The notes below the pieces were generated by a model. That model worked only from the letters and a program-made list of their open reading frames with translations, was not told the DNA's origin and made no database searches. A stretch of 64,000 nt of DNA, from assembly GCA_963573305.1 (NCBI GenBank), contig OY754327.1, forward strand, positions 139,664,855 to 139,728,854, read 5' to 3'. The stretch comes from Pyrrhosoma nymphula (lineage: Eukaryota; Arthropoda; Insecta; Odonata; Coenagrionidae). How positions within the stretch are numbered: position 1 is the first letter of the stretch; each line of letters opens with the position of its first letter. This document shows positions 14,201-25,303 of this stretch, piece after piece. The translations under genes were made by a program, and so were the position numbers.

Positions 14201-14949
14201 CATTATGTGTAAAACCCCTGTCGTCCACTGTATATAGCTTCACGTGCTTTCAGTTTCCAAGGCGGGGCCGGGTCAAAGCAATTTAATCCGAATAAGCTCA
14301 TATTTCACCCAGAATATGCCCTGAGAGTCAACAAAATTTGTCAACCGCTTCCAAAATCAAACACACTTTGTCACTGTGAGGTAACAAAGCACAGTTATGG
14401 ATACAAACTAATTGGATATGGTTGAAAAACATTACCAAGGTAGCCTTGATGTTTACTGCCGCCAATTTCTAATGATTTTGGATATTTCCGGCAAATTATG
14501 GGCAGCAATGCCAAATAATTTATCAAAAAGTCATTTGGGGTTGAATAAGACAACTCATATTCATACAGTGGGGGATTTGACTCAAACCAAACTAGGAACA
14601 TAGGGAAATTGATATGCATCATTCTTCAAACACAGCTCATGAGATCAGTACGTTTCAATAACTTCCATATGAATTAATTATTTCAAAAGTTTCAATAACC
14701 TAACCGATGCGGTTCAGCAATAAATATTCTACATTCCCAAAATAATCCAAATGCGTTTAATCCGTAAATTTTATCTTACGCTAACACCAATGGAGTGTGG
14801 AATGCGTAGGTTACACATACAACTAAAAAAACTGAGGTTTCCACGATTTATATTCGGCTAATTTATAGGCTCCGCCCCTTCCAAAAATGAATAACACACG
14901 CGAAGAAATAAAACTCTCTACAATAACACGAATACCTTCACACAAATTT
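11201..14949. other. AT-rich non-coding region
   Basis: No gene was recognised. A modestly GC-richer patch at about 12040-12400 leaves a 138-codon minus-strand frame (12128-12544) without recognisable domains. I treat it as a chance frame. Confidence 0.5.
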
Positions 14950-15857
14950 AGTATTTATTGTTAGTTAATCCTCTTTTTCCGAGATTCACTCGGAACCTGC
15001 CACCTCCGAAACTCTCCCGTTCCTCGTCTCACAGTCCGACTACATCGCTACTGAGGGATTACGCATTTTCTCTCGCCCTGATTAAGAACCTCAAAGCGAT
15101 GCCGAAACACCTGTTTTACAGCCCCTCCCCCCACTGCGAGTTTAAAGGAATTCTCATGAAGTTACATCCGGTGTACAAAATTTACTCTCGGGATTATTTT
15201 TTTTTTGCTTTTTCGCTATTAATTTACTGTCTCGGGGCGAAGGAAAGGGGGTAGGGAGGGGAGGAGGATGGAAAAGGGACGAGGGGGGATAGGGAAAGGG
15301 GAAAAATGGGATGGGATGGTGTGGTTTATTCAAGAGCGTCGAAATGTATGTCCCATCGACAACGACGTAATCCCCGTGACCGCCGGAGCGTTCCTTATTG
15401 GCCACGATAGTTTCAGTTCCCGTGGGGAAACAATGCAAGGACCGGAAAGAGGGAGATGAGGGAATGCGGGGGGATAGGGTGTGGGATGGGAGAGAGAGAG
15501 AGAGACCCTGGATGAGTGAATAAGATAAAGTGTACGGAGAGAGGGAGAGAGGAGGGGGGGGCTATGAGGACAGGCGAGCAGGCAGACAGACAATGGGGGC
15601 GTCACCCACGCATGCCTCGCCGATCTGCTTTCACAGCGGCTCAATGGACGCGTGGGAGATTTCGATGGAGTCGTATGAGCCAAAAGGGAAAAATTCTTCC
15701 CTTTCATTTTTCCACTCTCCCGAATTCCTTTTTCCCTACGTCCTCGTCCTTCCTCCCATATCCACTTCCATATCTACAACCTTTTCTTATCCTTCTCATC
15801 CCTGCACATTCCTTCAGATATTCGGACCCAGAAGAAAGAAAGTAAGAAAGATACGCT
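14950..15857. other. GC-rich, purine-biased island
   Basis: From about 15235 to 15560 the plus strand is strongly purine-biased, with runs such as GGGGGATAGGGAAAGGGG, a GA repeat near 15490-15505, and CpG-bearing sequence around 15590-15660. The open frames here are low-complexity frames present on both strands. No coding call is made. Confidence 0.6.
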
Positions 15858-15925
15858 ACCTAAATAAAATACGAAGGAAAGCTACGTGCTTTTATGAAAA
15901 TTGCAACGAAGGAAAAGTTTGGCGC
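15858..15925 (+). mobile_element. LINE-A reverse transcriptase tail scrap
   Basis: This stretch translates to LNKIRRKATCFYENCNEG. It matches the segment LNKIQRKAARFVKNCYGR of the better preserved LINE-A copy at 36587-37060, and the DNA also matches (AATAAAATACGAAGGAAAGC). It is a very short remnant from the end of an L2/CR1-like ORF2. Confidence 0.6.
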
Positions 15926-16473
15926 ATCTATTGAATGGACCGAGGAGGTCAAAATGAAACGGAGGAGACATCGTCGTGAAGGATTATAGGCGAAGGTGAA
16001 GCAAGAATTACAGGTGCACGGAGAGGCTTTTGTGCCGAGTATGCGCGGTCTATAAATCACAAAAAAATCACATTACCTGTGGATATTAACTCGAGTTTGA
16101 GGAAAATCAAACGCGACCACCGGAAACGTAAGCCATAGTAAGGCATAAACTGTGCTGACTCTAATGGCGGAAACGGCTTCAAGAATCATGTGGAATATCG
16201 CATCCATTTCTTTTATAACCTCTTAGGATGAAACGTGTTAGGGATCGCTAGAGACTTGGGAATTATAGGCAAGGTTAAGGAGACTAGAAGAATTGAACTC
16301 ACGCGAGTTTAAAGTTGATACGGAAGATAGCCGGCGACGCCGGGTTTCTCTTCTCCCGTGTTCCACTCCCCAAATATTCCGTACCCTGCCGTCCTACCCA
16401 CCAATCCACTATTGCTAAAAATATCAAACTTGTCGGCCGCTCTCCCAAATTATCAATCAACCAAACGTACCCT
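15926..16473. other. Non-coding stretch, nothing recognised
   Basis: The composition is mixed and no gene or repeat boundary is identified. Confidence 0.5.
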
Positions 16474-16607
16474 GTTAGGATTCTCCTCCGGGTCAAACTG
16501 TATTTCTGCCGACGTTTCGAAGGATGAGCCGACCATCGTCTTCAGGGTGACTCGTCCTTCGAAAGGTCGGCAGAAATACAGAGTTTGACCCGATGCAGAA
16601 CCCGAAC
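16474..16607 (-). mobile_element. Fold-back element with hammerhead-like core
   Basis: Two arms of about 55-60 bp form a strong inverted repeat; each contains GGGTCAAACT...GTATTTCTGCCGAC, then a TTTCGAAGGA block. The centre reads CATCGTCTTCAGGG. On the minus strand the centre gives CTGAAGA, a short imperfect hairpin, GAAA, the palindrome ACGT, then C and GGC. That order resembles a type I hammerhead ribozyme. A CC/GG contact is available for stem I. An extra C lies between CTGAAGA and the hairpin. It has the same layout as the elements at 25028, 26934, 28780, 48358 and 48758. Confidence 0.65.
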
Positions 16608-16959
16608 AATTTCACTAACAGTAGACGCCAGGAGAGCATCAGATTATTCTTAACCAGCCAGACATTTTTGTATTCGTTACAGATTTGAACTCGGACAGTC
16701 AGCGTTTGAACCCAGTACTCAAGCAAGAGCAATATTCCGATCCTCACAAATAAATTAATATTTCCATTCCTCTCTCCGTCCCGGTCCTGACCCCATTCTC
16801 CCGCTGACCTCTCACCCCGTTCCCTTTTTTTCCATCGTAAGGGCCGCCGGAATTTCATTCATACGCACATTTACGCACGCTGGTCGCAGGTGCAATCCCA
16901 CACCCAGGCTCCGCTTCGATTATACATATATGAAAACACACACGGACGGACGGCACCCC
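16608..16959. other. Non-coding stretch, nothing recognised
   Basis: The sequence is of mixed composition, leading into the pyrimidine-rich island. No gene was recognised. Confidence 0.5.
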
Positions 16960-17850
16960 CTCCCTCCTCATCCTATCCCTCTCCCACGCGGTTTCGGGGG
17001 ATTCGTTCACCCACCCACTCCCCCTCCCACTCTCCCACCCTTGTACTCTCGTCCCCAGCGGCCATTTCCCTCCCCTTCCCCCTTTCCCCCCCCCATAAAA
17101 TCCAACGCCACGCACTCCCAACTCACCCACTCCCCGCTCAACTCACCCGTTGCCTCTCTTTCTCTCTCCTTCCAAGAGCCGTGCGTATGTGTGTGTGTGT
17201 GTGTCTGTCCCCACACAGCCACGACGCCATTTCACCTTTCTCTCTCTCTCTTCTTCTTGACATTTCTACTCTCATTCCTTTCCCTCACTTCCCCCCCGCC
17301 ATCTTTTCCTCCAACTTCCCTTAAGCACCTCTCACTTCTCCTTTAGTATCTGTCTCCACGAATTCTCTCTCCAGCAAATACTTCTTCTTATTCTTCTCTC
17401 ACCCCTTCCATAATGAAAAAAAGCAGGGGAGACTCCCGAGCATTATTTCGCCTTTCCTTCCGATTTCTTTCTCTGTCTCTCTCTCTCCCCGTTTGTAGTT
17501 TTCTCCGACTTTTGTGGAGTTATATTGCACTCTTTTCGGGGGCGAGTGTGATAGGAACGGTCTCCTCTCTCCCTCTCTCTGTTGTCTCACCAACCGCTCC
17601 GGAAAGGCACCTTGTGTTTTTTTCCTCCTCTCTCTCTCCCACCCTCTCGTGTTTTCCTTCGCGCGACCTCCCCCTCCCTTTCCTTTCGGCGCGCCTTCTT
17701 CGGTCGGGGAGAGGAAATGTTCCTCGATTCCTCTCTCTTTCTCTCCGACGTTTTAAAGTGGGAAGGAAAATAAATCCTGGATTTCCGCGGGCCATCTCGT
17801 CTCGAGTCGGATTCCCTCCTCCACTGTATTCCCCTTTGACAGAGTAGTAC
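16960..17850. other. Pyrimidine-rich island with CpG
   Basis: Nearly 900 bp of C/T-rich sequence on the plus strand includes a GT run near 17186-17203, CTCTCT runs, and CpG-bearing segments such as CGCGCGACC and GGCGCGCC near 17660-17700. Frames are open on both strands because of the composition. It could be regulatory or part of an untranslated exon, but nothing in the sequence decides this. Confidence 0.6.
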
Positions 17851-19675
17851 GCCGTTCGGTAGCGGTGGGCGAAGCGCAGGCATTTTTTTCCGGCGACTTC
17901 CGTACTGAGGAGAACCCTCAGTGGGCAAATGGAAAACGCTCATAAATAAAATACATTAATTGCATGTGAACGTCATAGTCCTAAAAAAACAGAAAAAAAT
18001 TTGGGCGATAAACGACGTTTTTCCGTGAGTATATATGAAATGGAAAAATTACGCGCGCTTTGCTACGTCAAAAGGCTATGCCATCAAACATTCTGAGGAT
18101 GACTCCATGGAACGGTTTATTATAATCCAGCATTTCGACTCATTTACTTGTTTTATTGAGTTGGTTTATCCTACTTTGACAAAAATAATCGTTCTTATGG
18201 CCTTTATGAAAGACAATGAAGGAGTAGGTATGATTAGATCCTTGTCGTGAAATACATGTTAAGTAAGGAAGTTATACTGTACGTTGACGTCAAACCATTG
18301 AGAAGGCTTTTGGAATCTTGTGACTTTAAAAAATGTCATGCTCCTTTTGAAGGCAATTATTCATGCCTGAGGTTGACGCAGCAAAGTTTGACGCATAAAC
18401 ATATGAATTATATATTTGAGATCGTTATTGAATTGGCTCTCATGAACACTACTCAACTATGAGGAATACGTTTTTTGCTTATTCCCCATCGGTGCAGAAT
18501 GGAACTTCATTGATGTTCTGGACCTTTTTATCACTAAAAGACATTACAAAATCCTGCCATATTTTTATCTTTTACAATGAATACCTCTTGCATTTCTGGA
18601 AGGATTATAGTAATTGGACTTAATTTGAATGAGAGGCATTGCAGAATCTAGATTCTAAGAAGGAAAGGGCTAACTTTGCATGATTCATTCATGTATTCCT
18701 CAAGCGCCTGAACAAATTTTTCAGGAGCAGGAAATCCTTCACCTGCCACAGCCTGCCCACGGAAAACAGGAAAGTTCACCATTTCCTCCATGGTGTCATG
18801 GCATTCATAACATAATGTTTCGTCAAAAAGCTCACGTCAAAGTCCACGGATTAATGAGATGGGAATGGAACATAACTTATTTACACTTAAATTATCCATT
18901 TGGCTTCACAGCTCATATCTAATCATCATGTTGGGCTTTCTCAGCACTTTTCATTTCCTATTTCCTTCTAAATTGATGAATTTTTACTGCGGGCATACTT
19001 CACGGGTAAAAAAATAATCCCCATGCCCTTTTAAAGATAGCAGGATTAATTCCAATGCGAGAATTGATTCAGTGTTGTAACGAGTTTTTTAATCAAAAAG
19101 AGTTCAGAAATCAGCGTGAAATCCTAAATGTAAAGCTTCTCCCTTTTTCCTCCCTCCCAACTTGTCTGAACGCGCGTTAGAGTGAAGGCGGTCGTTAACT
19201 TTCACTCGCGGTGCCTCAATTTCACATTCACAAGAAATCTATATCACTGCATAAATTGAAAATGCCTACGCAAATATACCCATATTTTATTTAATGTTTG
19301 AAATAAGCGGGTATACCTACGTAGCAGAAATTGTTCCAGAATTTGTAACTTGTTCTCATGCCTTCCTCAAACTCGAAGGTAATACAAGTTACTTGTGATG
19401 ACAAAGAAATTTTACCGGAACAGGATGCTGACTTGCGACTCCTATTCCTTTGTCGGTGTCGGTGATGGACGATCTCAAAATCTCCCTCACTAAAACATTA
19501 TTGTTTCAAATTTTTTCATCCAACTCAAACTAAAATATACTCTCTGGGATTAAATATGCGAGGTCTACAGAAACTATGGAATATTAATTAATTCATTCAC
19601 ACTAATTTAAACGATTTCATTTATCACTCCAATGAACTTTGAAATTCCACTTGTCACCTCTTTAACTTAACATAA
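17851..19675. other. AT-rich non-coding region
   Basis: The small frames at 18035-18250, 18247-18462 and 18680-18922 have no recognisable motif and no convincing splice context. Nothing further was identified. Confidence 0.5.
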
Positions 19676-19854
19676 TGAATGAAAAGCCGTAACTTAGTGA
19701 TTCCACATTTATTTATTGTAAACGACCCGGGTTTCGACGTAGCACGTCATCATCAGGTGCTGATGATGACGTGCTGATGATGACGTGCTACGTCGAAACC
19801 CGGGTCGTTTACAATAAATAAATGTGGAATCACTAAGTTACGGCTTTTCATTCA
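19676..19854. mobile_element. Perfect 80-bp inverted repeat (fold-back element)
   Basis: Arms 19676-19755 and 19775-19854 are exact reverse complements over all 80 bases and are separated by a 19-base loop. From the loop outward each arm contains CATCATCAG or its complement, an ACGTAGCACGTC hairpin segment, TTTCGAC, the palindrome ACCCGGGT, then GTAAAC/GTTTAC and AATAAATAAATG. On the plus strand the right half reads CTGATGA, T, GACGTGCTACGTC (a hairpin), GAAA, CCCGGG, TC. This is the hammerhead-like order, but the sequence just upstream of CTGATGA cannot pair as stem I. The CCCGGGTCGT-AATAAATA segment is shared with 26934-27066, so both belong to one family. Perfect arms suggest recent formation or gene conversion. 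Confidence 0.85.
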
Positions 19855-21180
19855 ATATGCTAAGCAAATTCCACAAAGTTACGCCTGAGACAACGGGGTC
19901 TTTAACTTAAGGTGGGAAAAGCGAATCCAAGTTCGCTAGTTCTCTTCAATTAATTCCTTCCTCTTGATCGCTGGCCGTTTGATGACGACATTATCATTTT
20001 TAATGCCATTATATTGGATTTGGAAGCAACCGATGTCGCCAAGGTGGTCGAGGGTCCCGCTGGCGCCCCGAATAAGCCTTTAATCTTCTCTCACGATTTG
20101 TCCCTCTTCTCATTCTCCACCTTATCTTATTTTGTCAAATGAATCCTCTCATTTTTTGCATGATTTTCAGAGAATTTCATGGACACTCATGAGCCATTCA
20201 ATATCAATTGACATTGTCAACGCGTCTCATTTCCCGAAATGTGTGCAAAGTTATCGGCATTACACGTGCTTAGGATGAAAAACTACAGTTTTATGGTAAC
20301 TTCAGATTTGTTGTCAAATCATGTTTGTGCTTCCTTTCCATGAGAGTGATAGTTCGCACTGCGTTTAAGCGCCCATTATGAATAACTTGAAATGAGTGAA
20401 ATAGTGCCAATTTTGGAGTTTTGAGATTGAGTGAATTTTGAGATTGAGACTGAGTGCTACAGATAAATAGATTTTGTGGAAAATTTCACTCAATTCACGT
20501 TATGTATTCATCATGGATAACTTCCAAGCAATATCGCCCGAATCTACGAATTTCATACATGCTCAGTTAATTCATGTATTCACAATGTACACAGAGGTAC
20601 CTGTACCTCTACCGCACCACCAAATCTATTAATCAATTAATGCGTTCTATCGTGGCTAAATACGGCTAAATACGTTTAACTATCAAACCGTTAAAAACAA
20701 ATATTATATAGCCTTCATATTTATTTATAATTTAACTTCTATGGAACAAAAAACATAAAGAAAAACGCAAAACAAATATGACTAATCGCGCGCATGTTAA
20801 TTGCGAAGAGCATGCAGGAAAGAGATATCCTACTATTACTATAAAATGGTCTACGCATTGTATTTAACACTTTTATTCAGTATTTGAACTCCTTAAACGA
20901 AATATGTCCGGAAGGAATGTATTAATATCTGCATAAAAACAAGCACTCGATCGTGGAAGAGACTAATGCGCGCGCTGACAGAAACTTAGTTTTCTCTCCC
21001 TTCCTCATATTTATCACAAAACTGACCGAGATAATAACGCGTTGGCACGTGGGCGTCTTTTGGTGAAAAAAATAAATAAATACGAATTCCGAATCGGTCC
21101 GTCCAACGGAACGCCCAAAAAACTATTTCAGAAACCATTAAGGCGTTGATCTTTTTACCCCCAGAGTCCCACTTCCCTGC
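19855..21180. other. AT-rich non-coding region
   Basis: No coding sequence, repeat boundary or RNA gene was recognised. Confidence 0.5.
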
Positions 21181-21620
21181 CCGGAAGCTCCCACTTTCCC
21201 AATATCTCTCTCTCTCTCTCTTCACAACTCTCCTCCTCCCCCCTCCCGGGTTTCCTGCCTCCTTCCGCTCGCCCCCGCATTTCCCCCAAGTCGTGTAGCG
21301 GCTTCTTCCCCCTGCTCTCTCTTCCCCCCATCTTTTCTTCCCTCCTTATCCTTCGCGCGTTCGTGGTTTCTCACCTCCCACTCTTCCTCTCTTTCCTCTC
21401 CACCACCTCCGAACACGCGGCATCCCTGCATTATCAAGCAGAAGCTGAATTTTGAATTCCGACCCACTGCTGCCCCGCCACCGTTTTTTCTCCCTCCTCC
21501 TCCTCTCCGTCTCCCTCACCCCAACACCTCCCCCGAACCGCCCCTCGGCCATACATATATGTCATCGATGACAAATATTTATGCGCGCCGAATGAGCTTT
21601 TCTCTCCCCCCCTTCGCGAA
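21181..21620. other. Pyrimidine-rich island
   Basis: The plus strand is C/T-rich, with a CTCTCT run near 21206-21221 and many CTCCTCC and CCCCC tracts. Minus-strand frames over it are Glu/Gly/Arg-rich low-complexity frames and are not called. Confidence 0.6.
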
Positions 21621-22270
21621 GTAATTGCTCACATCTTTTTTTTGTGGGTCGTCCGCCGAGCGTTCATTTGTATGCTAGCTTGCCGAGCGGAAATAGAGCT
21701 GACACGTGAATTAACCTCGCATTGAGTTTAACCGGGTGGCTTTCACGACGTGGGGACGTATGCTTTGGATGAAAATTGCAGCGATAGAATCATTAAGCTC
21801 CACTGAAAATGGAAATTGGATAAAAGTTCCTGCTTTCATTCATCAACATCAGGTACCCGGACGGCATTTGAAGGGGATTAGACAAAAGAAGGAATTCACA
21901 GCGCAATTTCCTTCCTCCAGTGTATATAAACCGTACCTAATTAAGATATCTAACATTATTTCATTTTATTTCCATTCATAATACTTAAAAATGAAAATAA
22001 GCTTCTAACATAAATATCATAAAATATATATTTAACAAATATTTTCATTATTTGATTTCCATAATTTGATTTTATATATCATTTCGTGATTAGTAAATAT
22101 TAATAGGCAATTTATACAGCAAGAGATGTTTGTGGAAAGTCACCACGATATGAGTCTTTCAAAACGATATACAACCAGTATTACAGTTTTGTAGCGATAT
22201 AGATTTTTACTAATAAATGTATATTTTTTTCTATATATTTACCGACGAAAATGATGATGCATAAATTTAT

Positions 22271-22272
<2 letters not shown>
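21621..22272. other. Non-coding stretch, nothing recognised
   Basis: The sequence becomes increasingly AT-rich towards the microsatellite. No gene was recognised. Confidence 0.5.

Positions 22273-22352
<80 letters not shown>
22273..22352. repeat. (AT)35(GT)5 microsatellite
   Basis: Seventy bases of uninterrupted AT dinucleotide repeat run directly into five GT repeats. The tract is self-complementary and can extrude as a cruciform. Confidence 0.97.
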
Positions 22353-23009
22353 ATGTTTTGTCCTGTTTACGTGGGATCACCACTAATGTGATACCACGCA
22401 GCAGTGCAGCACTGAAACAAACGTGATAGTTAGGCACAATGCTTTCTCATTGATTTATTTTTATACGGTGTTAATTCTTTCAGTACACTCCTTGATAGAG
22501 ACTGAAAATGTCAAAAATAATTTTTTATAATTTCACAAGTAAATATCTAAAGTATGATATCGCAATTACTGGGATTACTCTGCGAAAAATTCAATAATGG
22601 CAATCCATAAATCGAGAAATTACCACGAAAGCAGACTTTGTTGAAGTCAATTCTTGGTATCTTGAATTTAGACTTTAAATTTACTTTATAAAATGAAATG
22701 AAGAAAAATGATTGCGTAAGAAATGACAGCAACACCATACCAATAAATCAGGGGAATATATATAACGAATAACGAATAGACATAAATGTATGGAATTAAG
22801 TGAAATACCAGGCCTTCGCTACAGCTTTAGACCAATCGTGGGGAAAACACGCCCAAAACATTTGCGGCGCTGTGTTAAAGAGACCAGAGTCTATTCAGCG
22901 AGTAGTAGGAAGGTCCTTGGATGTAAAAGTGGAAGAGAAAGATTTTATTTTATTTTAGTAAGGCTACATTTCGAGAGCGCCGCTAGCATTTGAGACAGCA
23001 CAAAGAGAT
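22353..23009. other. Non-coding stretch, nothing recognised
   Basis: The stretch is AT-rich. No gene or repeat boundary was recognised before the LINE-A scrap. Confidence 0.5.
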
Positions 23010-23290
23010 TTTAATATGCGAATTACACAGAATAATACAAAGGGGAGTCTCACGCTTAATTAATACCCGCTAAGAGCAAACAAAAGATGTTAAACAGCTG
23101 ATAAATGGACTAGGTTGCGAGCCGCTAACGACTGGAAAGGTTACACGCAAGACTAAGATTACAGGAAAAAATAGAGACCATGCGAGTATCTAGGTGACTT
23201 GGATGATATCCAGTGTTTTTCTCCACTGCTATATCTCAACCCAAAATAAGTCATGAATAATAAGATAACAATGAGTCAGTCGCTAAATGA
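23010..23290 (+). mobile_element. LINE-A reverse transcriptase tail, heavily decayed
   Basis: Nucleotide blocks follow the same order as in the LINE-A copy at 36587-37060: AATAATACAAAGGGGAG for AATAAAATACAAAGGAAAG, GATGTTAAACAG before GGACTAGGTTGCGAG, TACACGCAAGACTAAGATTAC for the segment coding RARLRLL, and further on a TATATCTCAACC segment for YISR. Insertions and deletions break every frame. It is a dead 3' fragment of an L2/CR1-like LINE. Confidence 0.6.
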
Positions 23291-25027
23291 GATGATTAAA
23301 TATTGATGATGATGATGAGTTGAGTAAATATTGATTGGCAAAAAATTCGATTTTCGTACGCTAAGCCCCTGTTTGGGGAGGTGAATTTCTAATTATTGGT
23401 GCTAATTTAAAATAGAAAGATTGGGAGAATATTGTTGTAGTACTTCGTAAAAAGATTAAGCTTGAGGATAGTGCACGGAGGGCGAACTAATTTCACCTAT
23501 TTGATGCTATTTCTTAGAGAAAAGCGCCAAGTACTAAGCATATCTGAGATCTGAGAAAATGCTATGAATAGGGCTAAACTGCTGACGAGATTGCCTTTGT
23601 CCTCCATATTTCCTTAGCGATGAGCACCAATTTTCTTCACTTTTCTAACATCTAGGGTCTCTCCGTTCAATGGAGCAAAAGGTTGAACTAGCACGGAGGA
23701 TGCTCCACTGGAAAGACTCGGGATATTACTTTCTTACTCGTTAGGCACGTTGTCGAATTAGCCTGCCTTAAGACTGGATGCATATGAGAAGGCGAGCCGG
23801 CGATGCGTAAAAAATGAGAATGGAAAAGACGCTCGATTCGCTGGCGGGGAAGCCTTCATTATATCCACATGGCTACTCTTTTTTCTACAGGAGAGCAACG
23901 TTGAAGGTCTTCCATATATTATCACGGTGAGATAAAAATGCTCCGTGGAGGGAATCACATTGGCAACGCTTGCAACGCGAGTAAAACCGCTGAAGAATAC
24001 TTTGTTTGGAGTTCTCAAGTTTCAAGCTGTACTCAGATAACCTAAGCATGTTATTTTATCTGCAGATCATCTAATAAATTTAGTTGGAAGAATATCATCC
24101 ACGAGCATATACGGCTGATGTAACTCATCCGATAAACCGTATTTTTTTTACGAAATATGAAAACATTTTGCAAAGGAATTCCAGTCATCAAGCAAATAGT
24201 AGTTGTAAAACATCTTTATTATTACCTAGTACTTACTTGCGTAGTGAGCATTTCTATTACGATATAGTAGTTGGAAAATTGCTCCATATGTAAATCAAAT
24301 AAAAATATAAAATTTTTAAAATCCACAATCAATTGATCTTGAAAACTAGCATCTCAAGAATTGATTAATGGTAAAATACAATGCACAGTTGTTACCCTTG
24401 CGTGACTAGCCAAAGAGTTTAAGTTGGGTAATTGATTACTAAAAGCTTTTATGGAGCATTTTACTTCAGAGTATAGCTACGACATTCGTCTCCAGCATAA
24501 AACAGAGAGAAGCTGGAAGCAGGATGGCGATGCCACCAGAGGGTCGTTCACTGAAAGTTCCCTCTTAAAAACCTTGAGACGAACTATTAATGGTCTCAAT
24601 GACAAACTTGCGGGTAATCAGGGCCGTTTCCACGTCAAACGATACACAAAGGCAGGTACTGTTGGGCTTAATCCCATCCATAAATGTATTGGACATGCTA
24701 TTTTGATCTTATTGTACTGTCGCTTCAATTTTGACAGTTTTGAAGCCACCAACGTTGAAATAAATTGTCGCGCCTAAAGAAAAAAGCAGGGTAGTCACTG
24801 AACTTCTATTTTCAAAATCAACGAGTATTACACGTAATCCACGCGGAGATGTTACGAAGTGTTGTTACGAAGTGATTTCAGTACATATCGGGGAGCAGGT
24901 ATAGGGGTAGCGACAATTGGTGGCAGTTGCAAAGATTACATTGATTGTAGACTTGCTCCGCACGGAGGAGCGAGGTAGTCTCCTCATTAGACTATCCCCA
25001 AGATGAAAAAACTTGGTTGGCAAAGTC
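23291..25027. other. AT-rich non-coding region
   Basis: A TGATGATGATGA run lies near 23303. The 108-codon frame at 24451-24777 has no motif or splice context that would support a gene. A small direct repeat of GTTACGAAGTG lies near 24851. Confidence 0.5.
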
Positions 25028-25303
25028 ATTTTCTTCTCTGGCTTCAAACTGAGTTAGTCTTTCCTTAGCGGTCGATGTTTCGACGGACGATTTTCCCATC
25101 GTCTTCAGGGCTGATGATGCCGGGTGTCAGACGTTGTTGTTTATACATTATTTTATGTTAATTACAGCGGACATGACCTGATGGGAAGAATATATAAACG
25201 ACAAACACCCGGCATCGTTAGCCCTGAAGACGATTGAAAACTCTTCCATCGAAAAGTCGGCCGCTCTGGATAACCTAACCCGTTTGAAGCCCGAGAAGAA
25301 AAT
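25028..25303. mobile_element. Fold-back element with hammerhead-like cores in both arms
   Basis: The ends TTTTCTTCTCTGGCTTCAAAC and GTTTGAAGCCCGAGAAGAAA are imperfect complements. Inside, each arm carries a CGTCTTCAGGGCT or AGCCCTGAAGACG block and a GATGCCGGGTGT or ACACCCGGCATC block around a central AT-rich part. The right arm, plus strand, reads GCC, CTGAAGA, C, a hairpin-like GATTG...CCATC, GAAA, AGTC, GGC: the hammerhead order with a 3-bp GCC/GGC stem-I contact. The left arm shows the same on the minus strand. Substitutions in stem III (ACAT and AAGT against ACGT) suggest both are decayed. Confidence 0.65.
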
